The translations under genes were made by a program, and so were the position numbers. The notes below the pieces were generated by a model. It was not told the DNA's origin, made no database searches, and saw only the letters and a list, made by a program, of their open reading frames with translations. From Paraburkholderia terricola (lineage in GTDB: Bacteria; Pseudomonadota; Gammaproteobacteria; Burkholderiales; Burkholderiaceae), in NCBI RefSeq assembly GCF_900142195.1, contig NZ_FRAB01000002.1, forward strand, positions 1 through 64,000: a DNA stretch of 64,000 bases. The letters are read 5' to 3'. Below are positions 8,016 to 16,466 of this stretch, one piece after another. Positions within the stretch are counted from its first letter, which is position 1. Each line of letters starts with the position of its first letter.

Positions 8016-8701
8016 CGGCAGGCAATCTCGCCCTGATCTGCGATTGCGACGGCGTGTTGATCGACAGCGAAGCCGTGGCGGCGCGCATGCTGGTGCACGA
8101 ACTCGAAGCCCGCTGGCCGGGCAGCGACGTCGAGCCGGTCGTGCTGCCGCTGCTCGGCTTGCGCATCGAGAGAGTGTTGCAAGGCACGGCGACGCAGCTC
8201 GGCAAAAGTCTCACCGTCGAGGACATCGACGCGATTCGCCGCGCGGTGGAAGCGGCGGCGATGCAGGCGAGCGCGGTCGAAGGCATCGTGGCCGCGCTCG
8301 GCCAGGTGCCGCTCATCAAGGGGTGCGCGAGCAATAGTTACCGCCCCTACGTGGAAGCCGTGCTGGCGCGCACCGGCCTCGTGACGTTTTTCGGCGACCG
8401 TCTTTTTTGCGCCGATGCGGTGCCCAATCCGAAGCCCGCGCCCGATGTCTATCTCGCGGCGGCGCAAGGCCTGGGCCTCGCGCCATCCGCGTGCCTCGTG
8501 GTGGAGGACAGCGTCACCGGCGTGACGGCGGCGAGCGCGGCGGGCATGACGGTGCTCGGTTTCATCGGCGGCGGCCACGCGAGCGAGGCGCAGATCGACA
8601 AGCTGCACGCAGCGGGCGCGCGCCACGTATTCGACGACATGCGGCAGTTGCCCGAACTGGTCGCGCAATGGACGCTGAGCGCGACGGCGGCGGCGCCGTA
8701 A
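8012..8701 (+). CDS. HAD-superfamily hydrolase in the polyol operon
   Basis: Beta-phosphoglucomutase / phosphatase-like HAD protein of 229 residues. Motif I is CDCDGVLIDSE (nucleophile Asp near residue 11; Val replaces the usual Thr of DxDGT), motif II CASNSY, motif III Lys in PNPKPAPDVYL and motif IV VVEDSVTGVTAA. It probably acts on a phosphorylated sugar or polyol. It is inserted between the permeases and the ATPase and overlaps the permease stop by 4 bases, so it belongs to the unit. Whether it removes a toxic sugar phosphate or serves the main pathway is unknown. Confidence 0.82.
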   Translation: MTAGNLALICDCDGVLIDSEAVAARMLVHELEARWPGSDVEPVVLPLLGLRIERVLQGTATQLGKSLTVEDIDAIRRAVEAAAMQASAVEGIVAALGQVPLIKGCASNSYRPYVEAVLARTGLVTFFGDRLFCADAVPNPKPAPDVYLAAAQGLGLAPSACLVVEDSVTGVTAASAAGMTVLGFIGGGHASEAQIDKLHAAGARHVFDDMRQLPELVAQWTLSATAAAP

Positions 8702-8752
8702 GCGCGCTTCATCAACGCATAAGCAACACACAGCATGACACGGAGACACATC

Positions 8753-9862
8753 ATGGCAAGCGTAACTCTGCGCAACATCAGAAAGGCTTACGACGACAAC
8801 GAGGTGATGCGCGACATCAACCTCGACATCGCGGACGGCGAGTTCGTCGTGTTCGTGGGCCCGAGCGGTTGCGGTAAATCGACGCTGATGCGAATGATCG
8901 CCGGCCTCGAGGACATCAGCGGCGGCGATCTCACCATCGACGGCACGCGCATGAACGACGTGCCGCCCGCCAAGCGCGGCATCGCGATGGTGTTCCAGTC
9001 GTACGCGCTGTATCCGCACATGACGCTGTACGACAACATGGCGTTCGGCCTGAAGCTCGCCGGCACCAAAAAGCCGGAAATCGACGCGGCCGTGCGCAAC
9101 GCGGCGAAGATCCTGCACATCGACCATCTGCTCGATCGCAAGCCCAAGCAGCTTTCCGGCGGCCAACGCCAGCGCGTGGCGATCGGCCGCGCGATCACGC
9201 GCAAGCCGAAAGTGTTCCTGTTCGACGAACCGCTGTCGAACCTCGACGCCGCATTGCGCGTGAAGATGCGCCTCGAATTCGCGCGCCTGCACGACGAACT
9301 CAAGACCACGATGATTTACGTGACGCACGATCAGGTCGAAGCGATGACGCTGGCCGACAAGATCGTCGTGCTGTCGGCGGGCAATCTGGAACAGGTCGGC
9401 AGCCCGACGATGCTGTATCACGCGCCCGCTAATCGCTTCGTCGCGGGTTTCATCGGCTCGCCGAAGATGAATTTCATGGAAGGCATCGTACAGTCGGTCG
9501 CGCACGACGGCGTGACGGTGCTGTACGAAACCGGCGAGACGCAGCGCGTCGCGGTGGAGCCGGCCTCGGTCAAGCAGGGCGACAAGGTGACGGTCGGCAT
9601 TCGCCCCGAGCATCTGCACGTCGGCACGACCGAAGACGGCGTGTCGGCGCGCACGATGGCGGTCGAATCGCTCGGCGACGCGGCCTATCTGTACGCGGAG
9701 TCGAGCGTCGCGCCGGACGGCCTGATCGCGCGGATTCCGCCGCTCGAACGGCAGTCGAAAGGCGCGGTGCAGAAACTCGGCGCGACGCCGGAACACTGTC
9801 ATCTGTTCGACAGCGAAGGCAAGGCGTTCCAGCGCAAGATCGTGGAAGTGCTGGCCGCGTGA
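8753..9862 (+). CDS. Polyol ABC transporter ATP-binding protein (SmoK/MtlK type, UgpC-like)
   Basis: MalK/UgpC-type ATPase of 369 residues. Walker A GPSGCGKST near residue 36, Q-loop FQSYALYPHMT, signature LSGGQRQRVAIGRA, Walker B VFLFDEPLSNLDA and H-loop YVTHDQVEAMTLAD are all intact. A C-terminal TOBE-type regulatory domain follows (GIRPEHLH). The start ATG six codons inside the open frame was chosen because it gives the family's MASVTLRNIRKAY beginning and follows CGGAGACACATC. It energises the two permeases upstream and ends the forward unit, converging on the regulator gene. Confidence 0.92.
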   Translation: MASVTLRNIRKAYDDNEVMRDINLDIADGEFVVFVGPSGCGKSTLMRMIAGLEDISGGDLTIDGTRMNDVPPAKRGIAMVFQSYALYPHMTLYDNMAFGLKLAGTKKPEIDAAVRNAAKILHIDHLLDRKPKQLSGGQRQRVAIGRAITRKPKVFLFDEPLSNLDAALRVKMRLEFARLHDELKTTMIYVTHDQVEAMTLADKIVVLSAGNLEQVGSPTMLYHAPANRFVAGFIGSPKMNFMEGIVQSVAHDGVTVLYETGETQRVAVEPASVKQGDKVTVGIRPEHLHVGTTEDGVSARTMAVESLGDAAYLYAESSVAPDGLIARIPPLERQSKGAVQKLGATPEHCHLFDSEGKAFQRKIVEVLAA

Positions 9863-9920
9863 CGACGGGGACGGCGGCGTTCGCGCCGCTGCCTTGGCCA
9901 CGTTTGGCCGACAACGGCGC

Positions 9921-10868
9921 TCAGGCTTCGAGCGCCGCCCGCGCGCACAACTCGTCGGTGACGAGTCCCGAGAGCCAGCCGCCCTTGAGCACCGCGATCA
10001 CCGCTTCGCGCTTGCGCGCGCCGCCGGCAAAGCCGATGGTCGGACGGCGCGGCGGCGAATCGAGCGGGATGCTCGTCACGCGCCGGCCGGTCGGCGATTC
10101 GACATGCGCGCCGCTGGCGTCGATCGTGAGGCCGAGCATTTCGGCCACCGCGCCGTTGCGCATCAACTCCTTCACTTCCGCCGACGTGATGAAGCCGTCC
10201 ACGTGCAGCGGACATTTCGGCCCGATATCGCCGATGCCGACGAACGCGACATCCGCTTTGGCCGACAGCGATTCGACGATGCGATAGAGCCGGTGATTGC
10301 ACCATTGCGCGCGCTCGGCCTCGCTATCGGCGAGCAACGGCGCGGGCAGCAGAAAGTGCTTGCCGCCGGTCTTCTCCGAAATGTGCAGCGCGACGTCATA
10401 GCGGTTCGAGGAGCCGTCCGAAGCGATCGCCCCGACCATCGACACCAGCCTGTGCTGCGGACGGTCGAGCTGCGCGATCTGATCGACCGCGGCCTTCAGC
10501 GTCCGGCCGCTGCTCACCGCGACCACCATCGGTTTTTCCGCGCTGAGATAGCGCTCCATGACCTGCGCGCCGGCCACCGCGAGCTTGCGGTCCACTTCCT
10601 CGGACGTATCGCTGTCGACCGGCACCACTTCGCACATGGAGAGGCCGTAGCGCTTCGACAGTTGATCGGCGAGCGCGAGGCAATCGGCCAGTTGGTGATC
10701 GACGCGCACGCGAATCAGATTCTTTTCCACCGCGAAGGCGACCAGCCGCTGCGCGACCGGGCGCGACACCTGCAACTTTTCGGCGATCTCGTTCTGGGTA
10801 TTGCCGGCGACGTAGTAGAGCCACGCGGCGCGGGTAGCAAGATCTAATTTTTCTGTGGACTTGGGCAC
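9921..10868 (-). CDS. SorC-family sugar-binding transcriptional regulator (SmoC/DalR-like)
   Basis: 315-residue regulator with an N-terminal helix-turn-helix (NTQNEIAEKLQVSRPVAQRL, about residues 23-42) and a large C-terminal sugar-phosphate-type effector domain. That domain has SSGRTLKAAVDQIAQLD and FVGIGDIGPKCPLHVDGFIT, which is the SorC/DeoR-like arrangement. The start is GTG. It is the third gene after the arabinitol dehydrogenase and xylulokinase genes and ends 58 bases from the convergent ATPase gene. It is the natural candidate to bind the 31-bp element present at both polyol promoters. Repressor versus activator cannot be told from sequence. Confidence 0.82.
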   Translation of the reverse strand: MPKSTEKLDLATRAAWLYYVAGNTQNEIAEKLQVSRPVAQRLVAFAVEKNLIRVRVDHQLADCLALADQLSKRYGLSMCEVVPVDSDTSEEVDRKLAVAGAQVMERYLSAEKPMVVAVSSGRTLKAAVDQIAQLDRPQHRLVSMVGAIASDGSSNRYDVALHISEKTGGKHFLLPAPLLADSEAERAQWCNHRLYRIVESLSAKADVAFVGIGDIGPKCPLHVDGFITSAEVKELMRNGAVAEMLGLTIDASGAHVESPTGRRVTSIPLDSPPRRPTIGFAGGARKREAVIAVLKGGWLSGLVTDELCARAALEA

Positions 10869-10958
10869 GGTGAGGTTCTGCTTGAAGTGCGCCGATGATA
10901 GCAGCCGGTCCTCGCGTGTTAACGGGAACAGGCGGAGAACCGGCTGCGCCGGCGTCGC

Positions 10959-12440
10959 TTACGCGAGCCGCTGACGCGCGGGGTCGAACAGCGGCCGCAC
11001 ATGGCGGTACAGCGCGCGATACGCGTCGAGCCGTGCGCGCAGTTCCGCGTGACGGCGCGGGTTCGGCGTGAACTCCTTTTCGATCGGCGGTTTGGCGAGC
11101 ACCTTGTCCGGGTCGCCGCCCGCGGCCAGCCAGCCCAGGCGTGCCGCGCCGAGCGCCGCGCCGGTTTCGCCGCCGCCGTGCTTGCGGGTAGCGGTGTCGA
11201 GCGCATCGGCGAGCAGTTGCGCCCAGTAATCGCTGCGCGCGCCACCGCCGAGCAGCGAGAGCGCCTTCGCTTCGGTGCCGGCCGCGCGCAGCGCGTCGAG
11301 GCCGTCGGTGAGCGCGAGGGTCACGCCTTCGAGCACCGCGTAGCCGAGCAGGGCGCGGTCGGTCGCGTGAGTCATGCCGAAGAACACGCCCTGCGCGTAC
11401 GGGTCGTTGTGCGGCGTGCGTTCACCGGAGAGGTAGGGCAGAAAGAGCGGCGCGGTGTTCAACGCGTCGGCGGGCAGCGCCTCGATTTCGGCGAGCAGGG
11501 TGGGTTCGTCGGTGGAAGTGAGCTTGCAGACCCAGCGCAGGCAACTCGCCGCCGACAGCACCACGCTCATCTGATGCCAGCGATCGGGAATCGCGTGACA
11601 GAACGCATGCACCGCCGAGGACGGATTCGGCCTGAAGCTGTCGCCGACCACGCATAGCACGCCTGACGTGCCGAGCGACACGAAGCCGTCGCCCGGTTGC
11701 GTCGCGCCGATGCCGATCGCGCTCGTGGCGTTGTCGCCGCCGCCCGCCGCGACGACCACGCCGTCGCTCAAGCCGAACTCGCGCGCCACCTCGGGCAGCA
11801 GCGTGCCGGACGGCTCGCTGCCTTCGGCGAGCTTCGGCATCTGCGCGCGCGTCATGTCGCAGGCGGCGAGCAGCGAGTCGGACCAGTCGCGTTTGGCGAC
11901 GTCGAGCCACAGGGTGCCGGCCGCATCCGAGGGATCGGATACCTTGCCGCCGGTCAGTTGCAGACGCAGGTAATCTTTCGGCAGCAGCACGCAGGCGGTT
12001 TGCGCGAAGATCTCGGGCTCGTGGCGCGCGACCCACAGCAGCTTCGGCGCGGTGAAGCCCGGCATCGCGAGATTGCCCGCCACGCTGTGCAGTTGCGGCG
12101 CACGCCCGGTCAGTTCCGCGCATTCCTTGTCGCTGCGCATGTCGTTCCACAAGATCGCGGGACGCAGCACGCGGTCTTGCGCATCCAGCAGCACCGCGCC
12201 GTGCATCTGGCCCGACAGGCCGATGCCGCGAATCTCCGCGAACTCGTCGGGATGTTTGGCGCGCAACGCGGCGAGCGCGGCGCGCGTGCCGGCCCACCAG
12301 TCCTCGGGATTCTGCTCGGACCAGCGCTGATGCGGGCGCGAAACGGTAAACGGGGAGCCTGCCGTGCCGATCACGCGTCCATTGGAGGCGAGCAGCAGGA
12401 CTTTCACTTCGGACGTGCCGAGGTCGATGCCGAGATACAT
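10959..12440 (-). CDS. xylB: Xylulokinase
   Basis: FGGY-family kinase of 493 residues predicted to phosphorylate D-xylulose to D-xylulose 5-phosphate. It begins MYLGIDLGTSEVKVLL (phosphate 1 motif), carries the xylulokinase substrate motif GLSGQMHGAVLLD near residues 73-85 and the catalytic-Asp region AAGGGDNATSAIG, and has the C-terminal adenosine motif LSLLGGGARSDYW. Length is normal for XylB. It lies 114 bases downstream of the polyol dehydrogenase gene and would take the D-xylulose that enzyme produces into the pentose phosphate pathway. Confidence 0.92.
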   Translation of the reverse strand: MYLGIDLGTSEVKVLLLASNGRVIGTAGSPFTVSRPHQRWSEQNPEDWWAGTRAALAALRAKHPDEFAEIRGIGLSGQMHGAVLLDAQDRVLRPAILWNDMRSDKECAELTGRAPQLHSVAGNLAMPGFTAPKLLWVARHEPEIFAQTACVLLPKDYLRLQLTGGKVSDPSDAAGTLWLDVAKRDWSDSLLAACDMTRAQMPKLAEGSEPSGTLLPEVAREFGLSDGVVVAAGGGDNATSAIGIGATQPGDGFVSLGTSGVLCVVGDSFRPNPSSAVHAFCHAIPDRWHQMSVVLSAASCLRWVCKLTSTDEPTLLAEIEALPADALNTAPLFLPYLSGERTPHNDPYAQGVFFGMTHATDRALLGYAVLEGVTLALTDGLDALRAAGTEAKALSLLGGGARSDYWAQLLADALDTATRKHGGGETGAALGAARLGWLAAGGDPDKVLAKPPIEKEFTPNPRRHAELRARLDAYRALYRHVRPLFDPARQRLA

Positions 12441-12554
12441 GGGCGCGGAACCTTCGTCGTTAGGGATGCGCTACTTTAGCCGCACATCGCGCACGGTGCC
12501 ATGCGCGTTATGCCTGAGTGCGGGATATTCAAGCGGATTGTTCGAGCGCGATGT

Positions 12555-13964
12555 TCAGGCCGCGCCGCGTTTGGCCAGCCACACGTCGACGCGCGCGAGC
12601 GCGCCCGCCAGCGCCGATTCCAGTTCGGGCGTCTGCGCCATGCTGCCCCACAGCAGCCGGTCGGCGGCGAACGCCTGCAACGGATCGGGCGCCGCGAAGA
12701 AGCCGCGCGCGACGCGCTCGTCCATCACGCCGTCCTGATACGCGTAGGGCAGCTTGCCGGCTTGCCAGCGATCGAGAAAGCGGAAGAACAGCGCCGGCAG
12801 CATTGCCGTGGCCGCGGGCGTGACGCCGCGCTCGAAACATTCGGCCAGCGTCGGCGCGATAAAGCCGGGCAGCTTCGAAAAGCCGTCGGCCGCGACACGC
12901 TGATTGGTGTCCTGGATATACGGATTGCCGAAGCGCTCGAGCACCACGTCGCGATAACGTTCGAGATCGAGCGGACTCGGCGTGAGACACGGAATCACGT
13001 CTTCGGTGACGTAATCGAACGCGAACTTCTGGATGTCCGCGTCGAGCGTGCCTTCGTGAATGTAGTTCAGCCCGACCAGCGTGCCCGCCCACGCAATGCA
13101 GCTATGCGTCGCGTTGAGAATGCGGATCTTCGCTTCCTCGTAGGGCAGCACCGAGTCCACGAGTTCCGCGCCGACCTTTTCCCAAGCCGGCCGTCCCGCG
13201 ATGAAGCGGTCTTCGATCACCCACTGAATGAACGCTTCGCCCATCACCGGGCAGGCGTCGTCGACGCCGGTCGCGGCCTTGACGCGTTCGCGCACGTCCG
13301 GCGTGGGACGCGGCGTGATGCGGTCGACCATCGAGCTCGGCGAGGCGGTGTTGTCGTCGAACCATCGCGCCAGTTCGTTCGCGCCGCGCCGTTCGAGAAA
13401 CTCGCTCATGCCGGCGTGAAAGCGCTCGCCGTTGCTGCGCAGGTTGTCGCAAGTCTGCAATGTGACGGGACCGGCGCCGCGCTTCATGCGCGCGTCGAGA
13501 ATCGCCGCGAGCGCGCCGTAGATGGTGGTGTGGCCGCCCTTGAGATCGGTGGCGAGATCGGGATTGGCGGTATCGAGCTTGTGGTGCTCGTCGAGGTAAT
13601 AACCGCCCTCGGTGACCGTGAACGAAATGATCTTGCAGGCCGGGTCGGCGCCCGCTTCGATTAGCGCGTCGAGGCTTTCGGTCCACGGCACCACACGCTC
13701 GATCGAACGAATCGTTTCATACGCGCGCTCGCCCTGCGGCGTGACGGTTTCGAGCGTGTAGACGCCGTCTTGCGCCGCGAGCGCTTCGAGCACCGCATTC
13801 ATGTCGCCGCGAATATTGCCCACCGCCAGCGACCAGTGCGGCTCGCCCGCCACGTTCGCTTCGTTCAAACGATGCAGATACCACGCCTGATGCGCGCGAT
13901 GAAACGATCCCGCGCCGATGTGGAGGATCACGTGTGCGGCCGCGCCGCCTTGCCCGCTGTTCAT
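12555..13964 (-). CDS. dalD: Polyol dehydrogenase, mannitol/D-arabinitol dehydrogenase family (DalD-like)
   Basis: Long-chain NAD-dependent polyol dehydrogenase of 469 residues. The N-terminal nucleotide-binding part begins ILHIGAGSFHRAHQAWYLH and the C-terminal helical domain carries the catalytic Lys-x4-Asn-x2-His motif (KIRILNATHS, near residue 280). Enzymes of this family oxidise D-mannitol to fructose and/or D-arabinitol to D-xylulose. The adjacent xylulokinase and the DalD-like opening favour D-arabinitol 4-dehydrogenase, but mannitol activity is possible and mtlK would be the alternative name. It is the first gene of the reverse unit. Confidence 0.8.
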   Translation of the reverse strand: MNSGQGGAAAHVILHIGAGSFHRAHQAWYLHRLNEANVAGEPHWSLAVGNIRGDMNAVLEALAAQDGVYTLETVTPQGERAYETIRSIERVVPWTESLDALIEAGADPACKIISFTVTEGGYYLDEHHKLDTANPDLATDLKGGHTTIYGALAAILDARMKRGAGPVTLQTCDNLRSNGERFHAGMSEFLERRGANELARWFDDNTASPSSMVDRITPRPTPDVRERVKAATGVDDACPVMGEAFIQWVIEDRFIAGRPAWEKVGAELVDSVLPYEEAKIRILNATHSCIAWAGTLVGLNYIHEGTLDADIQKFAFDYVTEDVIPCLTPSPLDLERYRDVVLERFGNPYIQDTNQRVAADGFSKLPGFIAPTLAECFERGVTPAATAMLPALFFRFLDRWQAGKLPYAYQDGVMDERVARGFFAAPDPLQAFAADRLLWGSMAQTPELESALAGALARVDVWLAKRGAA

Positions 13965-14346
13965 GTGCGTCTCCTGAATGCCTTGACTCGCACGGCTTGC
14001 GCGTGCGTTTTTTCTCTGGATGGAGCATTTGCTCTTACTGTGAACGAATGATCGTATCCGCCGAAACGAAAGTCAAGGCGAGCTCGCAGGGTTTTCGTGG
14101 CGCAGCGCGGCGTGGCAGTGCGTTCCGGCATGCGTGACGATGCGTCGTCGCATGATGGGAACGCGTTGCCCCGTGTATTGCGTTGCATCAAATTTGACGC
14201 GAACCGGGTCGGGACTAACCCGAATGCAAAAAAGTATCGGTCCGCGGTTTCATTTTTAGTGGTGGATAACGCCATTGAAGGCTACTTTTCGCTATACAAG
14301 ACGAAGACCCGCGGCGCGATCACAAGCCGCTTCATGGAGGCAGACA
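13965..14346. other. Divergent intergenic region between the two polyol clusters
   Basis: 382 bases without a credible gene. Besides the arabinitol promoter/operator there is a CGGGT-N8-ACCCG repeat near 14205-14223 and an AT-richer stretch (14230-14300) that may hold the promoter of the araC-type gene; no convincing -35/-10 pair was found there. Confidence 0.6.
14023..14076 (-). promoter_or_regulatory. Promoter and candidate SorC-type operator of the arabinitol unit
   Basis: Read on the minus strand: TTGACT (14071-14076), a 17-base spacer and GATCAT (14048-14053), then the shared 31-base element down to 14023. The distal part GAGCA-TT-TGCTC (14023-14034) is a perfect inverted repeat. The element ends 58 bases before the dehydrogenase start. 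The match in sequence, spacing and orientation to the promoter at 3722-3775 supports common control by the SorC-type regulator. Confidence 0.6.
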
Positions 14347-15339
14347 GTGCAACCCGATCTCGAGATCGTGGCCGTACGCCGCGACGAATCCTTCAAGGTG
14401 TGGTCGCATGGCTATCCGTATCGCACGGTGCGCTGGCACTTTCACCCGGAGTACGAGATTCATCTGATCGTCGCGACCACCGGCAAGATGTTCGTCGGCG
14501 ACCATATCAGCAGCTTCGCGCCCGGCAACCTCGTGTTGATGGGGCCGAACCTGCCGCACAACTGGGTGAGCGACGTGCCGCAAGGCGAGACGATCGCGCA
14601 GCGCAATCTGGTCGTGCAATTCGGGCAGGAGTTCGTGTCGAGCTGCGTCGACAGTTTTCCGGAGTGGCGTCAGGTCGAAGCGCTGCTGGCCGACTCGCGC
14701 CGCGGCGTGTCGTTCGGCGCGACGACGAGCGCGGTGATCCAGCCGCTCTTTCTGGAATTGCTGGCGGCGCGCGGGCTGCGCCGTCTGGTGCTGTTCATGT
14801 CGATGCTCGAAATCCTCGTGAGCGCCGAGGATCGCGAGACGCTCGCCAGCCCCGCGTATCAGGCGGACCCCACGGGTTTCGCGTCGACCCGCATCAATCA
14901 CGTGCTCTCTTATATCGGCAAGAACCTCGCGGGCGAATTGCGCGAATCCGACCTCGCGCAACTGGCGGGGCAGAGCGTGAGCGCATTCTCGCGTTACTTC
15001 CGCCGTCATACGGGCTTGCCTTTCGTGCAGTACGTGAACCGCATGCGCATCAACCTCGCATGCCAACTGCTGACGGACGAAGACCTGAGCGTCACCGAGA
15101 TCTGCTTCAAGGCGGGCTTCAACAACCTGTCGAATTTCAACCGGCAGTTCCTTGCCGTGAAGGGCATGGCGCCCTCGAAGTTTCGCCGCTATCAGCAACT
15201 GAACGGCGCGAGCCGCGACGCTTCCGAGGAAGCCGCCGCGCGCGGCGTGGGCATCGACGACGCCGTGCCCGCGATCGTGCTCGCGCCGGGTTTGCCGCGC
15301 AGCGCCGCCGCTTATCCCCCCAACCTGGCACCCACGTAG
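14347..15339 (+). CDS. AraC-family transcriptional regulator of the second polyol cluster
   Basis: 330-residue activator-type regulator. The N-terminal cupin-like sensing domain contains HFHPEYEIHLIVATTGKMFV and GNLVLMGPNLPHNWV. The C-terminal half has the two AraC helix-turn-helix motifs, LAQLAGQSVSAFSRYFRRHT and LSVTEICFKAGFNNLSNFNR. The GTG start was preferred because GGAGG sits 6 bases before it and the protein then begins QPDLEIVAVRRDESF; a longer in-frame ATG start 24 codons upstream has no such site. It is followed in the same direction by a transporter and three enzymes, whose inducer it probably senses. Confidence 0.85.
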   Translation: MQPDLEIVAVRRDESFKVWSHGYPYRTVRWHFHPEYEIHLIVATTGKMFVGDHISSFAPGNLVLMGPNLPHNWVSDVPQGETIAQRNLVVQFGQEFVSSCVDSFPEWRQVEALLADSRRGVSFGATTSAVIQPLFLELLAARGLRRLVLFMSMLEILVSAEDRETLASPAYQADPTGFASTRINHVLSYIGKNLAGELRESDLAQLAGQSVSAFSRYFRRHTGLPFVQYVNRMRINLACQLLTDEDLSVTEICFKAGFNNLSNFNRQFLAVKGMAPSKFRRYQQLNGASRDASEEAAARGVGIDDAVPAIVLAPGLPRSAAAYPPNLAPT

Positions 15340-15394
15340 CATTTCCGGCCTCGAGCCGAGGCGTTTCACCGACCCGCGTTGCAAACACGTATCG

Positions 15395-15412
15395 CGCTGT
15401 CTTTCGACAGCG
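15395..15412 (+). other. Stem-loop ahead of the binding-protein gene
   Basis: Perfect 7-bp inverted repeat CGCTGTC-TTTC-GACAGCG, 36 bases before the binding-protein start. No T-run follows directly. It may be an operator or an mRNA stem in the leader; a weaker GCCTCG-AGC-CGAGGC repeat lies at 15348-15362. Confidence 0.35.
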
Positions 15413-15448
15413 TGAGGGACGTGCTCATTTTTAAAAACGGAGACAACC

Positions 15449-16402
15449 ATGACGCAATCCAATTCGAAGCAGGCATCGTTGAAGACCCTCGCGCGCCGCA
15501 CGGCCGCGGTGACGGCGCTTGCGGTCGGTCTGTCGTTCATCGCCGCGCCGGCGGCGCAGGCCGCGCCGCTGAAAATCGGCATGACGTTCCAGGAGATGAA
15601 CAATCCGTACTTCGTGACGATGCAAAAAGCGCTGAACGACGCGGCTGCGTCGATGGGCGCGACGGTGGTCGTCACCGACGCGCATCACGACGTCAGCAAG
15701 CAGGTCAGCGACGTGGAGGACATGCTGCAAAAGAAGATCGACATCCTGCTCGTGAATCCGACCGATTCGACCGGCATTCAATCGGCGGTGACGTCGGCGA
15801 AAAAGGCGGGCGTGGTGGTGGTCGCCGTGGATGCGAACGCGAACGGTCCGGTCGATTCATTCGTCGGCTCGAAGAACTTCGACGCCGGGGTGATGGCTTG
15901 CGAGTATCTGGCGAAGTCGATCGGCGGCAGCGGCGAAGTGGCGATTCTCGACGGCATTCCGGTGGTGCCGATTCTCGAACGGGTGCGCGGCTGCAAGGCG
16001 GCGCTCGCCAGGAGTCCCGGCGTCAAGCTCGTGGATACGCAGAACGGCAAGCAGGAACGCGCGACGGCCTTGTCCGTCACCGAGAACATGATTCAGGCGC
16101 ATCCGAACCTGAAGGGCGTGTTCAGCGTGAACGACGGCGGCTCGATGGGCGCGCTCTCGGCGATCGAAGCATCGGGTAAGGACATCAAGCTGACGAGCGT
16201 CGACGGTGCGCCCGAAGCGATTGCCGCGATCCAGAAGCCGAATTCGAAGTTCGTCGAAACGTCCGCGCAATTCCCCGCCGACCAGGTGCGCATCGCGCTC
16301 GGCGTCGCGCTCGCGAAGAAGTGGGGCGCCAATGTGCCGAAAGCGATTCCGGTCGACGTGAAGATGGTCGACAAGAGCAACGCCAAGGGTTTCAGCTGGT
16401 AA
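15449..16402 (+). CDS. Ribose-type ABC transporter substrate-binding protein
   Basis: Periplasmic binding protein of the RbsB/LacI-like fold, 317 residues. A Sec signal ends near AAQA-A (about residue 32), then [20 protein letters not shown], the hinge [22 protein letters not shown] stretch ([18 protein letters not shown]) and [19 protein letters not shown]. The start ATG follows ACGGAGACAACC. It delivers a sugar or sugar alcohol to the ATPase/permease pair encoded next. The enzymes downstream suggest a polyol, but binding specificity is not readable. Confidence 0.88.
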   Translation: MTQSNSKQASLKTLARRTAAVTALAVGLSFIAAPAAQAAPLKIGMTFQEMNNPYFVTMQKALNDAAASMGATVVVTDAHHDVSKQVSDVEDMLQKKIDILLVNPTDSTGIQSAVTSAKKAGVVVVAVDANANGPVDSFVGSKNFDAGVMACEYLAKSIGGSGEVAILDGIPVVPILERVRGCKAALARSPGVKLVDTQNGKQERATALSVTENMIQAHPNLKGVFSVNDGGSMGALSAIEASGKDIKLTSVDGAPEAIAAIQKPNSKFVETSAQFPADQVRIALGVALAKKWGANVPKAIPVDVKMVDKSNAKGFSW

Positions 16403-16466
16403 GGCGAAGGCTCGCCGCCGTGCCGCGTTCGAATGGGCGCGTCGGCGAGCCGTGAAGGAGGACCCG

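Noticed and set aside
7742..9901. 719-residue open frame on the minus strand opposite the polyol ATPase
   Set aside because: His/Arg-rich shadow of the GC-rich coding strand; both genes on the plus strand have full family motifs.
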